Assembly: GCA_030018435.1 (NCBI GenBank)
Contig: JASEEY010000012.1
Span: 1-38,124 of the forward strand
Direction: 5' to 3'
Length of the DNA: 38,124 nucleotides
From: Methanocellales archaeon
GTDB taxonomy: Archaea; Halobacteriota; UBA148; JAUWXC01
The first letter of the stretch is position 1; each line of letters opens with the position of its first letter. The notes below the pieces were generated by a model. It was not told where the DNA came from. It saw nothing but the letters and a program-made list of their open reading frames with translations, and made no database searches. A program made the translations under genes and the position numbers. Positions 1-10,261 of this stretch are shown one piece after another.

Positions 1-1
1 T

Positions 2-67
2 AGAGCAGTCAGGGGAACATTTATGTTCGTCCAGATAGAGGTTTTCTACAAGGCCGAAAAAAGATGA
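2..67 (+). CDS. possible 3' end of an upstream gene (21 codons)
   Basis: The second reading frame is open from the window edge to a TGA at 65-67 and would encode a C-terminus ending FVQIEVFYKAEKR. It lies 31 bp before hdrA, so it could be the tail of a preceding gene. It is too short to identify, and an open frame of this size is expected by chance. Confidence 0.25.
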   Translation, partial: RAVRGTFMFVQIEVFYKAEKR

Positions 68-98
68 ACGACTAAAACCCAAAGGAGAGCATCGAGGA

Positions 99-3000
99 AT
101 GAAAAAGAAAGGGGCTGTGCTGGTCATTGGCGGCGGGATAGCAGGAATACAGGCCTCGCTGGACCTTGCCGACCAGAATTTCAAGGTCTATCTTGTCGAA
201 AGAACCCCCAGCATCGGGGGGCACATGGCTCAATTGGATAAGACTCTCCCCACCAACGACTGCTCCATATGCATAGAAGCCCCCAAGATGATTGAAGTGG
301 CAAGACACTCGAATATCGAACTGTTATCCTATTCAGAGGTCGTTAGTGTCAGGGGATCAGTGGGCAATTTCAAGGTAAGGGTATTGAAGAAGCCAAGATA
401 TGTAGATGAGGAAAAATGCAACGGCTGTGGTGAGTGCGTTGCGGCGTGCCCATACATCAAACATCTGCAGGAGTTTGAAGTGGGGCTCAAGCTGAGGGGG
501 AACATATATATTCCATTTCCACAAGCGTCCCCTTTAGTCTACACCATAGACAGAGAGCATTGTTTTGCCTGTGGAAACTGTAAAGTGATCTGCGAATCCG
601 GTGCAATCGATTTGTATCAGAAACCAGAGGAAATCGAGCTCGAGGTAGGAACTATCATAATAGCGACAGGATACAGTGAATTGGTGCCAGAGAAAGGCGT
701 GTATGGTTACGGTGTTTACAAAAACGTCATCACAGCTCTGCAGTACGAAAGGCTCATGAACGCAGCAGGACCTACTGGAGGACATATCGTTCGCCCCTCC
801 GATGGTAAGGAGCCCAAGAAGGTTGCATGGATACAATGTGTGGGCTCCAGGACGAAGGAGCGACCTTACTGTTCAAGGGTTTGTTGCATGTACGCGACAA
901 AAGAGGCGATAATAACAAAGGAGCACACGCCTGACATTGAAACGTACATCTTCTACATGGACATGAGAGCCTATGGGAAGGGGTTTGAGGAATATTACAG
1001 AAGGGCAGAAGAGCGAATCGGCGTAAAATACATCAGGGGCAGACCGAGTAAAGTATCTGAAAATCCAGAAACAGGCGATCTGACAATTAGGTACGAAAAT
1101 CTTGACACCGGAGAAGTCAGGGAATTAGAAGTGAATATGCTGGTCCTTGCCTCCGCGGGCGTGCCTACTGATACGAACAAGGAACTTGCAAAGATGCTGG
1201 GGGTTAAACTCGATAAAAATGGCTTTTTCCAGGAGAAGGAGCTGCTACTGGCACCAATAGAGACCGATGTGGAAGGAATATACATTGCCGGGTGCGCGCA
1301 GGGACCAAAAGACATTCCGGACTCTGTAACCCAAGCCTCTGGAGCTGCTGCAAAAGCCATAATACCCATCGTGGAGACCAGGGGCGAGGAGATCGAAGAG
1401 GTAGAACTGCCAGAGGAAAAAGAGGTTAAACCCACAGATGAACCTAGAATTGGTGTCTTCGTCTGCAGGTGTGGCGTCAATATCGGAAGGATCGTTGATG
1501 TCCCCACTGTTGCGGAATATGCGAAAACGCTCCCAAATGTCGTCTTTGTAAACGAGGATATATTCACGTGTTCTGATGACTGTCGGGGCAGAATCAAAGC
1601 AGCAATCGAAAAATATGACCTCAACAGGGTCGTAGTCGCTGCATGTACTCCCAGGACGCATGAAGGGTTATTCAGAGATACATGCAGAGAAGTTGGATTA
1701 AACCCATATTTGTTCGAGTTTGTGAATATCAGGGACCAATGCTCGTGGGTGCACATGAACGAGCCGGAAGAGGCAACGGAAAAAGCTAAGGATCTGCTCA
1801 GGATGGGAGTCGCAAGGGCACGGCTCCTTGAACCCGAAGAGGAGGGTGAGCTTTCCGTCGGACCCGATTGCCTGGTGATAGGCGGAGGAATTGCCGGAAT
1901 GACAGCTGCCCTTGAGCTGGCAAATATGGGATTTAAGATAAAACTGGTCGAACGTGAGCAGGAATTGGGAGGAATGCTGCGGAACCTATACAAACTTTTC
2001 CCGACCGATGCTCCTGCAGAGGAGGTCATCGCTCCAAAAATAAGGGCGGTGCATGAACATAAAAACATTGAAGTCTATACAGGAGTCGAAATCAAGGGTA
2101 TAAAGGGATATATCGGAAACTTCGAGGTGATAATCTCTAAGAAGGACTCGGAGGAGGTGTTTAATGTTTCGACAGTCATCGTAGCGACTGGTTCGCAGGA
2201 GATAGATGCCACTGGTTATTACGGCTACGGTGAATACGATAATGTGATCACTCAGCTCCAGCTCGAGCGCATGTTAAAAGAAGGCGCATTAAAGGAGCTG
2301 AAAAATGTCGTGATAATCAATTGCGTCGGTGCCAGAGAGGAGGGAGGAAGGACCTACTGCTGCAGATTCGGCTGCGGCGTGTCGATCAAGAATGCAAAAT
2401 ACATCAAGGAGAGGTATCCAGATGCAAACGTCTTCATTCTACACAGGGATGTCAGGACTGTTGGGAAAAGAGGAGAGGAATACTACAATGATGTCAGAGC
2501 TAAAGATGTTAAATTCATCAGGTTCTCCAAGGATAAGAAACCACTTGTTTTTGAGGAGGGTGGAAAACTGATTGTCAAGGTGTACGATAGCATGCTCAGA
2601 ACAGATATCGAAATCGAACCGGACCTCGTTGTACTGACGACGGCGACAGAGGGGGCAAAAGGCGCAGGAGCGCTAAAGAAAATGCTCAAAGTCCCGATTG
2701 AAGTGGGCAATTTCTTCCACGAAGCACACGTCAAACTGAGACCACTGGACTTCGCAACCGATGGCATATATCTCTGCGGCTGCGCTCATTCGCCAAAGGG
2801 AGTAGTGGACACGATAACCCAGGCCGTTGGCGCAGCGTCCAGGGCATCGATTCCAATGGGAGTGGGCATGGTCAAGAGCGAAGGTATCACTGCTGTCATC
2901 AACCCTGAAGCGTGTGTGAACTGCGGAATTTGTATGACCATGTGTCCGTATGGGGCCATCAGAACGGTGGATAGAGCCACAGAGGTGATAACAGCCGTAT

Positions 3001-3119
3001 GCAAGGGATGTGGTACCTGCGTAGCCGCTTGTCCGACCGGCGCTCTGGAGCAGAGACATTATCAGAACAAGCAGATCACATCCCAGATAAAGAACGTGTG
3101 CAGGCTGGTGGTGGAGTGA
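99..3119 (+). CDS. hdrA: double heterodisulfide reductase subunit A (two HdrA flavin modules fused)
   Basis: This is the FAD and iron-sulfur subunit of heterodisulfide reductase, the site of flavin-based electron bifurcation in HdrABC complexes. It has 1006 aa against about 650 for a normal HdrA. The first half (about 1-425) starts directly at the FAD fold (GGGIAG at 11-16), keeps the DCSIC motif (54-58) and the inserted ferredoxin ([12 protein letters not shown] at 107-118, [11 protein letters not shown] at 155-165), but has no HdrA N-terminal domain. The second half starts with that domain (CRCGVNIG at 456-463; Cys 491, 495, 516, 529, 548), has a second FAD fold (GGGIAG at 595-600), lacks DCSIC and the inserted ferredoxin, and ends with two [4Fe-4S] motifs (939-949, 968-978). 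Shine-Dalgarno-like GGAG (84-87) and GAGGA (94-98) precede the ATG. It heads a run of overlapping genes. The family call is firm; bifurcation is inferred. Confidence 0.96.
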   Translation: MKKKGAVLVIGGGIAGIQASLDLADQNFKVYLVERTPSIGGHMAQLDKTLPTNDCSICIEAPKMIEVARHSNIELLSYSEVVSVRGSVGNFKVRVLKKPRYVDEEKCNGCGECVAACPYIKHLQEFEVGLKLRGNIYIPFPQASPLVYTIDREHCFACGNCKVICESGAIDLYQKPEEIELEVGTIIIATGYSELVPEKGVYGYGVYKNVITALQYERLMNAAGPTGGHIVRPSDGKEPKKVAWIQCVGSRTKERPYCSRVCCMYATKEAIITKEHTPDIETYIFYMDMRAYGKGFEEYYRRAEERIGVKYIRGRPSKVSENPETGDLTIRYENLDTGEVRELEVNMLVLASAGVPTDTNKELAKMLGVKLDKNGFFQEKELLLAPIETDVEGIYIAGCAQGPKDIPDSVTQASGAAAKAIIPIVETRGEEIEEVELPEEKEVKPTDEPRIGVFVCRCGVNIGRIVDVPTVAEYAKTLPNVVFVNEDIFTCSDDCRGRIKAAIEKYDLNRVVVAACTPRTHEGLFRDTCREVGLNPYLFEFVNIRDQCSWVHMNEPEEATEKAKDLLRMGVARARLLEPEEEGELSVGPDCLVIGGGIAGMTAALELANMGFKIKLVEREQELGGMLRNLYKLFPTDAPAEEVIAPKIRAVHEHKNIEVYTGVEIKGIKGYIGNFEVIISKKDSEEVFNVSTVIVATGSQEIDATGYYGYGEYDNVITQLQLERMLKEGALKELKNVVIINCVGAREEGGRTYCCRFGCGVSIKNAKYIKERYPDANVFILHRDVRTVGKRGEEYYNDVRAKDVKFIRFSKDKKPLVFEEGGKLIVKVYDSMLRTDIEIEPDLVVLTTATEGAKGAGALKKMLKVPIEVGNFFHEAHVKLRPLDFATDGIYLCGCAHSPKGVVDTITQAVGAASRASIPMGVGMVKSEGITAVINPEACVNCGICMTMCPYGAIRTVDRATEVITAVCKGCGTCVAACPTGALEQRHYQNKQITSQIKNVCRLVVE

Positions 3120-3535
3120 AGGGATTTGTCCCAAAAATCGTGGCATTTTGCTGTAACTGGTGTTCCTACGCCGGAGCGGACATGGCTGGCGTTTCAAGAA
3201 TGCAGTATCCCCCAAATATACGGATCATCAAGGTCATGTGCTCTGGTCGTATAGACCCCATATTCGTACTAATGAGCTTTATGGAAGGTGCGGATGGTGT
3301 TCTGGTCACGGGTTGTCACATCGGAGACTGTCATTATATCAATGGAAATTACAAAACCCAGAACAGGTTCGAGGTTTTGAGCGAGATGATGAACGAACTT
3401 GGACTGGAGAAGGAGAGGCTTAGATTGGAATGGATCTCGGCTACAGAAGGTGAAAAGTTCGCCAACATGGTCAAAGAAACGGTTGAGCAAGTGAAGAAAC
3501 TCGGACCGAGTCCATTGAAGCCGGTGATAGAATGA
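3116..3535 (+). CDS. mvhD: MvhD-type [2Fe-2S] electron-transfer subunit
   Basis: This 139-aa protein matches MvhD/VhuD, the small [2Fe-2S] protein that carries electrons from a hydrogenase, formate dehydrogenase or F420 module into HdrA. Visible ligand candidates are Cys 12, 13 and 16 (FCCNWC), Cys 42, and Cys 67/72 (TGCHIGDCH). I chose the GTG at 3116, which overlaps the hdrA stop in a GTGA, because homology begins there; a longer frame open from 2999 would run inside hdrA and has no family similarity. No hydrogenase large or small subunit is nearby, so the partner is probably the F420-binding protein encoded next. Confidence 0.93.
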   Translation: MKGFVPKIVAFCCNWCSYAGADMAGVSRMQYPPNIRIIKVMCSGRIDPIFVLMSFMEGADGVLVTGCHIGDCHYINGNYKTQNRFEVLSEMMNELGLEKERLRLEWISATEGEKFANMVKETVEQVKKLGPSPLKPVIE

Positions 3536-4704
3536 ATAAAAGCACTGGAAAATGCTACCTGGCGTGGGCAACCGATGAGAAAACAAGAGAAAGGGGTAGC
3601 TCAGGTGGATTCGTTTCCGCTGCATTGGCAGCTGCTCTTGATAAGGGGATTGTCGAGCGCGTGCTGGTGCTGAAAAAACATGGCGTTTTCAAAGGGACGC
3701 CCACGGTAACAAGTGATCCGAAGGAGGTCCTCGACTCTGCAGGAGCCCTTCATATGACGGCAATCAATCTGGCCAAATACGTCGACTCAGATGTGCGAAT
3801 CGCCCTTCCTGCAAAGCCATGCGATGCCAGGGGGGCCATAGAGCGGGCTAAAAGAAACCAGGTCAACCTGGATAATGTCTACATGGTAGGTCTAAACTGT
3901 GCCGGCACCATGCATCCTGTGAAGGCACGTAAGATGGTCAAAGAAATCTATAACCTGGATCCCGACGCTGTCTTGAGCGAAGAAGTCTCGAAAGGCAAAT
4001 TGATCATAAAAACCAGCGAGGGTGAAAAAAGCATCAAGATAGATGAGCTGGAGAGGCAGGGGTATGGCAGAAGGGATGCCTGCAAATACTGCAGTATAAA
4101 CATTCCAAAAATGACGGATTTGGCTTGCGGAAACTGGGGCGTCCCACATGACAGGAAGGCTACATTCGTGGAGGTGCTGACCGAGAAGGGAGAGGAGATA
4201 TTCAAAAACGCCGTTGACGCTGGCTACGTGGAGTGCGAACCCGCTTCTGACAAGAGCATAGAGACTAGGGAGAAAATAGATCAAGCCATGAAGAAGCTTG
4301 CTCATGAGTGGCACGAAAAGTTGTTTGAACCCATAAACAAACTGTCCGACTCGGAGAGACTGGAGTACTATATCAATGCCTTTGCCAGTTGCACCGGTTG
4401 CGGTGCATGCAAAAAGGTCTGCCCCCCCTGTCCATGTGGAGAGGATGCAAAGTGCACGATGACGGAATTTCAGAGCGAAGCGCACCGAATACATATGTTC
4501 AATATGGTAAGATTGCTCCATCTGATGGACTCCTGTATCGGGTGTGGTAGGTGCGAAGATGTGTGCCCCGCAAGCATTCCCCTGACCATGATTCATATGC
4601 GCTTTACAGAGAGAATACAGAAAAAACTGGACCATATTCCAGGAATCGATATGAAAAAGCCGCCCCTTTTCGAGACCGAACTGAGAGAGGTGCAAAATGA
4701 CTGA
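3532..4704 (+). CDS. FrhB/FdhB-like F420-binding iron-sulfur flavoprotein
   Basis: This 390-aa protein belongs to the FrhB/FdhB/FpoF family, which moves hydride between coenzyme F420 and FAD and passes electrons to iron-sulfur clusters. The N-terminal F420/FAD domain carries SSGG (23-26), PAKPCDARG (93-101), [10 protein letters not shown] (120-129) and a CGNWG stretch (199-203). The C-terminus has two ferredoxin motifs, [11 protein letters not shown] (287-297) with extra Cys at 300, 302 and 308, and [11 protein letters not shown] (335-345). This layout resembles FdhB, but no FdhA (formate-oxidising subunit) and no FrhA/FrhG (hydrogenase) is present. The start overlaps the mvhD stop (ATGA). 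Its place between mvhD and hdrC suggests it is the F420 input/output module of this Hdr complex. Confidence 0.93.
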   Translation: MNKSTGKCYLAWATDEKTRERGSSGGFVSAALAAALDKGIVERVLVLKKHGVFKGTPTVTSDPKEVLDSAGALHMTAINLAKYVDSDVRIALPAKPCDARGAIERAKRNQVNLDNVYMVGLNCAGTMHPVKARKMVKEIYNLDPDAVLSEEVSKGKLIIKTSEGEKSIKIDELERQGYGRRDACKYCSINIPKMTDLACGNWGVPHDRKATFVEVLTEKGEEIFKNAVDAGYVECEPASDKSIETREKIDQAMKKLAHEWHEKLFEPINKLSDSERLEYYINAFASCTGCGACKKVCPPCPCGEDAKCTMTEFQSEAHRIHMFNMVRLLHLMDSCIGCGRCEDVCPASIPLTMIHMRFTERIQKKLDHIPGIDMKKPPLFETELREVQND

Positions 4705-5278
4705 AGCGATAAGGCTGACAGATACCGATCCCAGATTTGTGGATGAGATAAAAAAGGCGGGTGGCGAGAACATTCTCATGTGTTACCAGTGCGGAACATG
4801 CACATCGAGCTGCCCTGTGAGAGAGATTGACGAGCGGTATGATCCACTCAAGATCATACGAATGGCAGTCCTTGGTATGAAGAAAGAAGTACTATCCAGC
4901 GACATCATCTGGCTTTGTTCCAGGTGCTATGCATGTTATGAGCACTGTCCACAAAGCGTGGGGGTGACAGAAGTGCTACATGCCATAACAAATATAGCAG
5001 AGAAGGAGGGCAAAGAGGGCAATATAAGGATAAAAAGTCTGAAGCCGCGTCTTGACGGCGTCTTCAACGACCTGATAAGAAAATATGGCAGACTTTTTGA
5101 GATAAAATTTTTTGCACACCATGCGCTCCTGAGCAAAGGCGTAGTTGGATTGCTATCCAGCGCACCTGATGGATTTGTCATGTTTAGAAAGGGGAAACTC
5201 AGATTGTTACCGCACAAGATTAAGGGTATGAAACAGATAGAGCGAATATTCAAGATTGTCGGGGCGAATGAAAAATGA
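4697..5278 (+). CDS. hdrC: heterodisulfide reductase subunit C
   Basis: HdrC is the two-cluster ferredoxin subunit linking HdrA to the catalytic HdrB. The 193-aa protein has two classical [4Fe-4S] motifs, CYQCGTCTSSCP (29-40) and CSRCYACYEHCP (74-85), in the spacing usual for soluble HdrC. It overlaps the preceding gene by 8 bp and hdrB by 4 bp, so translation is probably coupled; GAGGTG lies just before the ATG. There is no membrane segment, so this is a cytoplasmic HdrABC-type enzyme rather than HdrDE. Confidence 0.96.
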   Translation: MTEAIRLTDTDPRFVDEIKKAGGENILMCYQCGTCTSSCPVREIDERYDPLKIIRMAVLGMKKEVLSSDIIWLCSRCYACYEHCPQSVGVTEVLHAITNIAEKEGKEGNIRIKSLKPRLDGVFNDLIRKYGRLFEIKFFAHHALLSKGVVGLLSSAPDGFVMFRKGKLRLLPHKIKGMKQIERIFKIVGANEK

Positions 5279-6135
5279 AGTTCGCATATTACCCTGGTTG
5301 CTATCTTCATGGAACCGCTCTGGAGTACGATATGTCCACGAGGGCGGTTTGCAGAAAATTAGGCATAGAGCTGATCGAGTTGGACGACTGGAATTGCTGC
5401 GGCGCTGTAGAAGCGAACAACTCTCTATCCATCCCATTATCGGCAAGGAATTTGGCGCTCGCTGAAAGGATGGGGCTTAATATAGTAGCCCCGTGCAGTG
5501 TTTGCTTCCACAAACTATCCAAAGCGAACAAAATGGTAAAAGGAGATGAGAAATTCAGAAAGAAGATAAACGAGATGATAGATGGACAATATCAAGGAGG
5601 AGTTGAGGTACGACATCTTTTGGATATTATCGTAAATGAGGTCGGTCTGGAGAGAGTATCGAAAGATGTGAAAGTCCCATTAGAAGGGGTGAAAGCGGTG
5701 CCATACTATGGATGTCTGATCGTCAGACCATCCGAGATCGCTAAATTCGATGATCCAGAGGATCCACAATCGCTGGACGATTTGATCAAGGCGACAGGTG
5801 CCGAGTGTCTGCCATATTCCCATAAAGTGAGCTGTTGCGGCGGTGGCCTGCTGGCAAACAAGGAGGATTTTGCGCTGGATATGGCGAAAAAAATCATAGA
5901 TAGCGCAAAAAGGGCGGGCTCAAACTGCATAGTCGTAACATGCCCGCTGTGCCATACCATGCTGGACTTTCAGCAGTCTAACATAGGGTCCAGATATGGT
6001 ATTACCATAGACCTGCCGGTCCTGTATTTTACCCAACTATTGGGTCTTGCGCTGGGATTGGGAGTAAAAGAACTTGGGTTGGACAAAAATATAGTGTCCC
6101 CGATGAAATTGTTAGAATCCATAGGTATAGGGTAA
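5275..6135 (+). CDS. hdrB: heterodisulfide reductase subunit B
   Basis: HdrB carries the non-cubane [4Fe-4S] clusters that reduce or form the CoM-S-S-CoB disulfide. The 286-aa sequence has both CCG domains: Cys 9, CCG 41-43 and CSVC 74-77 in the first, Cys 147, CCGGG 187-191 and CPLC 223-226 in the second. All expected cysteines are present, so the enzyme looks active. The start overlaps hdrC by 4 bp. In organisms without methyl-CoM chemistry, HdrB homologues may use other disulfides, so the substrate is not fixed by sequence alone. Confidence 0.96.
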   Translation: MKFAYYPGCYLHGTALEYDMSTRAVCRKLGIELIELDDWNCCGAVEANNSLSIPLSARNLALAERMGLNIVAPCSVCFHKLSKANKMVKGDEKFRKKINEMIDGQYQGGVEVRHLLDIIVNEVGLERVSKDVKVPLEGVKAVPYYGCLIVRPSEIAKFDDPEDPQSLDDLIKATGAECLPYSHKVSCCGGGLLANKEDFALDMAKKIIDSAKRAGSNCIVVTCPLCHTMLDFQQSNIGSRYGITIDLPVLYFTQLLGLALGLGVKELGLDKNIVSPMKLLESIGIG

Positions 6136-6144
6136 GGAATGTTC

Positions 6145-6525
6145 ATGAAAAAAATCGATGTAAAATTGATTACGGGAAGACTCGTCGAGCAGGGCATCCA
6201 TCTGGAAAATAAGATGTCAGACGAGTATCTCAAGGCAGCGGCAGTCTGCGAACTGAACGAGAGAGATATGGCAGGGCTGGGCATCAGAGATGGGGGTAAC
6301 GTTCGGGTGAAATCACGTTTTGGAGAAGTTGTCGTCCGTGCAAGGATTAACAATGATAATCCAGCGGGCATAGCGTTCATCCCGATGGGGGCATGGGCAA
6401 ATAGGGTGATAGATCCAGATACCGGCGGATGTGGGATGCCACACTACAAAGGAACAGATGCCGAGGTAAGCCTTTCATACGAATCCATACCAACGATAAA
6501 AGAATTGATGGAGGATGTTAAATGA
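6145..6525 (+). CDS. fwdD: formylmethanofuran dehydrogenase subunit D
   Basis: This 126-aa protein is the molybdopterin-dinucleotide-binding subunit D of formylmethanofuran dehydrogenase. Together with FwdB it forms the Mo/W site that reduces CO2 to formate. It shows the family's beta-barrel pattern and a conserved PMGAWANRVIDP stretch followed by a GCGMP motif. Two in-frame ATGs exist; I chose 6145 over 6139 because AAGGA at 6134-6138 sits 6 nt before 6145 but touches 6139. It starts 9 bp after hdrB and overlaps fwdB by 4 bp, tying the Hdr genes directly to the Fwd genes. Confidence 0.94.
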   Translation: MKKIDVKLITGRLVEQGIHLENKMSDEYLKAAAVCELNERDMAGLGIRDGGNVRVKSRFGEVVVRARINNDNPAGIAFIPMGAWANRVIDPDTGGCGMPHYKGTDAEVSLSYESIPTIKELMEDVK

Positions 6526-7811
6526 TCATCACAGATGTGCTGTGCCCATTCTGCGGTGCTTTATGTGACGATATCGTCGTCGAAGTGGAGAAGAATAAGA
6601 TCATCGAGGTGAGAGAGGCATGTGAGATAGGTGTGAGCAAGATGATGGGGCACGAGAGAATTGCCACACCCATGATTCGAGAAAATGGCGAGCTGAAGGA
6701 AACTACATATGAGAATGCGATCGACAAGACGGCGGAGATTCTTGTAAACTCGCTTCGCCCATTAATATATGGCTGGAGTTCTACAACCTGTGAAGCACAC
6801 AGAAAAGGAATCGAACTTGCAGAGGAGTTAGGTGCGGTCATCGATAACACCGCTTCCGTGTGCCATGGTCCGTCCATTTTAGCCATCCAAAACGTCGGGC
6901 TACCATCCTGCACTCTCGGCCAAATAAAGAACAGAGCAGACTTGATCATATACTGGGGCTCCAATCAGGCAGAAGCGCACCCCAGACACATGAGCAGATA
7001 CACGAGCTTCCCGAGAGGATTTTTCAGCGAGGAAGGTAGAAGAGGGAAAAAGGTAGTAGTGCTCGATGTCAGAAAAACGACGACAGTTGAAGTAGCAGAC
7101 GACTTTATCCAAGTCGCTCCTGGAGAGGATTACCCTGTGCTGTCTGCGCTTAGAGCGATCCTGGCTGGAGAAGAGAATGTCGTGCCCTCTTGCGTGGGGG
7201 GCGTTTCAAAGGAAAAATTAATCGAGCTCGTGGAGAAGATGAAGAGTGCCAGATTCGGTATCCTCTTTTTTGGCTTGGGCTTAACGCACTCCAGGGGGAG
7301 ATACAACAACGTCGTCAATGCAATATCCCTGGTGAGAGAGCTCAACGCACATACGAAATTCGTGATAATGCCCATGAGGGGTCACTACAACGTCACCGGC
7401 TTTAATCAGGTGTGCACATGGGAGACGGGATTCCCGTTTGCAGTTGACTTCTCGCGGGGTCAGCCCTGGTACAATCCTGGTGAAACGTCTGCAGTGGATA
7501 TTCTGAACAGAGAAGAGTGCGATGCGGTCCTTGTAATTGCATCAGACCCAGGTGCACACTTCCCCAAGAAATCCATAGAATTCATGGCCAAGATTCCGGT
7601 GATACAGATAGACCCCTATCCGAATCCTACTACAGAATTGGCAGATGTCGTCATTCCATCTGCCATAGCTGGAATCGAGGTTGAGGGCACTGCATATAGG
7701 ATGGACAAAGTTCCGATAAGACTGAGGAAAATCATAGAGCCAAACCACTTGTCAGATGAGGAGATTTTGAGCAGGGTGCTGAACAAGGTCAGAGAGCGTA
7801 GGGGTGAATAA
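6522..7811 (+). CDS. fwdB: formylmethanofuran dehydrogenase subunit B (Mo/W catalytic subunit)
   Basis: FwdB binds the molybdopterin and one [4Fe-4S] cluster and reduces CO2 to formate. The 429-aa protein begins with the cluster motif CPFCGALCDD (8-17, with Cys 34) and carries the metal ligand as Cys 114 in SVCHGPS; some homologues have selenocysteine there. Molybdenum and tungsten forms cannot be told apart from sequence. A GGAGGA lies upstream of the ATG, which overlaps fwdD. Length and motifs look intact. Confidence 0.96.
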   Translation: MIITDVLCPFCGALCDDIVVEVEKNKIIEVREACEIGVSKMMGHERIATPMIRENGELKETTYENAIDKTAEILVNSLRPLIYGWSSTTCEAHRKGIELAEELGAVIDNTASVCHGPSILAIQNVGLPSCTLGQIKNRADLIIYWGSNQAEAHPRHMSRYTSFPRGFFSEEGRRGKKVVVLDVRKTTTVEVADDFIQVAPGEDYPVLSALRAILAGEENVVPSCVGGVSKEKLIELVEKMKSARFGILFFGLGLTHSRGRYNNVVNAISLVRELNAHTKFVIMPMRGHYNVTGFNQVCTWETGFPFAVDFSRGQPWYNPGETSAVDILNREECDAVLVIASDPGAHFPKKSIEFMAKIPVIQIDPYPNPTTELADVVIPSAIAGIEVEGTAYRMDKVPIRLRKIIEPNHLSDEEILSRVLNKVRERRGE

Positions 7812-7812
7812 C

Positions 7813-9489
7813 ATGGAGCTGTTGATCAAAAATGGCGTCGTATACGATCCCATCAACGAGATCCGCGGGGAAAAAATGGATATCTGCGTCAAGGAGGATA
7901 AAATAGTATCAAAGGTAAAAAATCCGAAGGTGATCGATGCCAATGGTAAGTTGGTAATGCCCGGGGGCGTTGACATACATTCGCATATAGCAGGCGGCAA
8001 GATAAATGCCGGGAGACTTCTCAGACCCGAGGATGGCAGGAAAGGAGCTGAACCCAGAGGCAAACTCACCAGGGTGTGTACAGGATATTCTGTGCCAAAC
8101 ACCTATGCAACTGGCTATAGATATGCGAAGATGGGATATACCTTCGTCATGGAGCCTGCTACCCCACCTCTACTGGCACGTCATACGCATGAGGAGCTAA
8201 TTGATACACCCATTTTGGATAACGCAATCCTCGCTTTGCTTGATAACAACTGGATGACCATGGAGTATGTTAAGTCTGGTGAAACAAAAAAGCTGGCTGC
8301 ATACGTTGCTTGGATGATAAAAGCCGTAAAGGCCTATGGTGTGAAAATAGTGAACCCCGGGGGAGATGAGGCATGGGGATGGGGGAAGAATGTAAACATA
8401 GACGATTCAGTACCCAATTTTGATGTCACGCCAAGGGATATCATCGATGGTCTTGCAGAGGCGAATGAGATGCTAAACCTACCTCATTCCATCCACATAC
8501 ACTGCAATGACCTCGGACATCCAGGGAACTATGAAACTACGCTGAAATCATTTGATGTGGTAAAGGGCAGATCGAATGCGAATCGTCAAGTCATGCATGC
8601 CACGCATGTCCAGTTCCACTCCTATGGTGGATCCGGCTGGAAGGACTTTGAATCGAAAGTTGATGAGATTGCCAAGTATGTAAATGCGAAGAAGCACGTG
8701 ACGATAGACATGGGTCAGGTGATGCTTGGGGATACGACGACGATGACAGCCGATGGTCCCCTTGAGTATGGACTGCATATGATAACGGGGAGGAAATGGA
8801 CGAACCTGGACGTGGAACTCGAGACAGGAGGTGGCATCACTCCATTTTTATATTCATCAAAAGTGGCTGTCAACACGATTCAATGGGCGATCGGACTAGA
8901 GCTGGCATTGCTCATAAAGGATCCATGGAAGATAGCACTAACGACAGACCACCCCAACGGTGCCCCATTTATTACATATCCGATCGTCATTTCGCTGCTG
9001 ATGAACAAGCAGAAGAGGGGGGAGGTCATGGCGAACGTTCACAAAGCCATCAATAAGAGAGCAATTCTACCGTCGATAGGGAGAGAGTTAGACTGGAATG
9101 ATATTGCAATAATGACAAGGGCTGCACCTGCAAGGATTCTCGGACTCGACAGATATGGAAAAGGTCATCTCGGTGTAGGTGCAGACGCAGACGTTGCGAT
9201 ATATGATGTTTCACCAGAAGAGAGAGAGAGCAAGAAAATCCAGTCCGCCCTCTTACATGCAAAGTACACGATAAAAGGCGGAGAGGTCGTCGTAAGGGAC
9301 GGAGAGATCGTTGCAGTTCCAGAGGGAAGGACATATTGGGTTAACCCGGAATTTGATGGAGAATCTACGAAGGACATGCTCGGTGACCTGACAGGGAAGT
9401 TTGAGAAGTACTACTCGGTGAACCTGGCGAACTATCCCGTGCAAGATGCGTATGTTCCGCATCCAGTCGAAATCAAAACAAAGGTGTAA
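7813..9489 (+). CDS. fwdA: formylmethanofuran dehydrogenase subunit A (amidohydrolase)
   Basis: FwdA is the binuclear-zinc amidohydrolase that condenses formate, delivered through an internal tunnel, with methanofuran. In the 558-aa product HSH (56-58) gives two metal-binding histidines, Lys 178 sits in the KIVNPGG context of the carboxylated lysine known from this family, and Asp 379 (TTDHPN) corresponds to the catalytic aspartate. A GTG at 7804 is also open, but ATG 7813 is preferred: the AGGGGTGA at 7800-7807 is well placed for it, and family members begin MELLIKNG. It starts 1 bp after fwdB. Confidence 0.96.
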   Translation: MELLIKNGVVYDPINEIRGEKMDICVKEDKIVSKVKNPKVIDANGKLVMPGGVDIHSHIAGGKINAGRLLRPEDGRKGAEPRGKLTRVCTGYSVPNTYATGYRYAKMGYTFVMEPATPPLLARHTHEELIDTPILDNAILALLDNNWMTMEYVKSGETKKLAAYVAWMIKAVKAYGVKIVNPGGDEAWGWGKNVNIDDSVPNFDVTPRDIIDGLAEANEMLNLPHSIHIHCNDLGHPGNYETTLKSFDVVKGRSNANRQVMHATHVQFHSYGGSGWKDFESKVDEIAKYVNAKKHVTIDMGQVMLGDTTTMTADGPLEYGLHMITGRKWTNLDVELETGGGITPFLYSSKVAVNTIQWAIGLELALLIKDPWKIALTTDHPNGAPFITYPIVISLLMNKQKRGEVMANVHKAINKRAILPSIGRELDWNDIAIMTRAAPARILGLDRYGKGHLGVGADADVAIYDVSPEERESKKIQSALLHAKYTIKGGEVVVRDGEIVAVPEGRTYWVNPEFDGESTKDMLGDLTGKFEKYYSVNLANYPVQDAYVPHPVEIKTKV

Positions 9490-9491
9490 AG

Positions 9492-10259
9492 ATGCGAGTT
9501 ACGCTAACCCCTAAAAAAGATTTCAAGGTGCCTGTAGAGGCGGAGACAATCAAACCAGATAACTTTGCTGGAAAGAACAAAAGCGAAATAGAATCGATTG
9601 CCCTCTGGCATGGAAATAAAGAGGTTAAGTTGGGCTCTCTTTTCGATGTCAAGGTTGAAGGGGTCAACAAGGAAGAAACGAAGATCGTAATCGAAGGCGA
9701 CGCATCCAGGATAAAGAGGATAGGAGAAGGAATGACTTCGGGTGAGATAATGATAAACGGCAACGTTGACATGCATTGCGGTGCCATGATGTCAGGTGGG
9801 AAGATAATTGTTAAAGGTGATTCGGATGCTTGGGCAGGTAGAGAGATGATAGGCGGCGAGTTAGTCGTAGAAGGTAACGCCGGCAACTATCTAGGAGCCG
9901 GGTACTGGGGAGCAGAAAAAGGCATGGGGGGTGGGATGATTAGGGTGCATGGGGATGCGGGGGATTATGTAGGTGGACATATGGGTGACGGAGAAATAAT
10001 CGTCAAGGGCAGTGCAGGTTTATTGCCAGGTTTGGACATGTCTGGAGGAAAAATAACGATTGAAGGCAATACAACACTACCAGGCGGTGAAATGAAGAAT
10101 GGCATGATGGTGATAAAGGGGAAGGTCCTGGAGATGTTGCCATCGTTTAGGTTTGAAGGAGAGGAAATAGTAGATTCCCTCAAGCTGAAGAAATTTACCG
10201 GCGATCTGGTCAGAAGGGGATCTGGCACACTTTACGTTAATCTCATACCAGGGGAATAA
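9492..10259 (+). CDS. fwdC: formylmethanofuran dehydrogenase subunit C
   Basis: FwdC is the structural beta-helix subunit of the Fwd core, related to the C-terminal domain of glutamate synthase. The 255-aa sequence shows the expected repeated Gly-rich strands (GGKIIVKGD, GGELVVEGN, GGMIRVHGD, GDGEIIVKG, GGKITIEGN) through residues 90-210. It follows fwdA by 2 bp and precedes mer by 2 bp. The electron-supplying subunits FwdF and FwdG are not encoded in this run. Confidence 0.95.
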   Translation: MRVTLTPKKDFKVPVEAETIKPDNFAGKNKSEIESIALWHGNKEVKLGSLFDVKVEGVNKEETKIVIEGDASRIKRIGEGMTSGEIMINGNVDMHCGAMMSGGKIIVKGDSDAWAGREMIGGELVVEGNAGNYLGAGYWGAEKGMGGGMIRVHGDAGDYVGGHMGDGEIIVKGSAGLLPGLDMSGGKITIEGNTTLPGGEMKNGMMVIKGKVLEMLPSFRFEGEEIVDSLKLKKFTGDLVRRGSGTLYVNLIPGE

Positions 10260-10261
10260 CG

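Noticed and set aside
995-2068. Long minus-strand frame of 357 codons opposite hdrA
   Set aside because: It mirrors the codon pattern of hdrA, has a Ser/Pro-rich low-information translation and no family signature. The same applies to the long opposite frames at 534-836, 3892-4779, 22305-22703 and 26781-27470.
2999-3115. N-terminal extension of the MvhD frame
   Set aside because: The extra 39 residues lie inside hdrA in another frame and do not resemble MvhD; the GTG at 3116 fits the family start and the overlap pattern of the operon.
99-3119. Double HdrA as an artefact of two adjacent genes joined by a missed stop
   Set aside because: The frame is continuous through a charged linker (about 425-450), there is no start or ribosome site at the junction, and the domain losses are complementary rather than two full copies.
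6522-7811. Selenocysteine in fwdB
   Set aside because: The metal-ligand position is an ordinary Cys codon in SVCHGPS, with no in-frame TGA.
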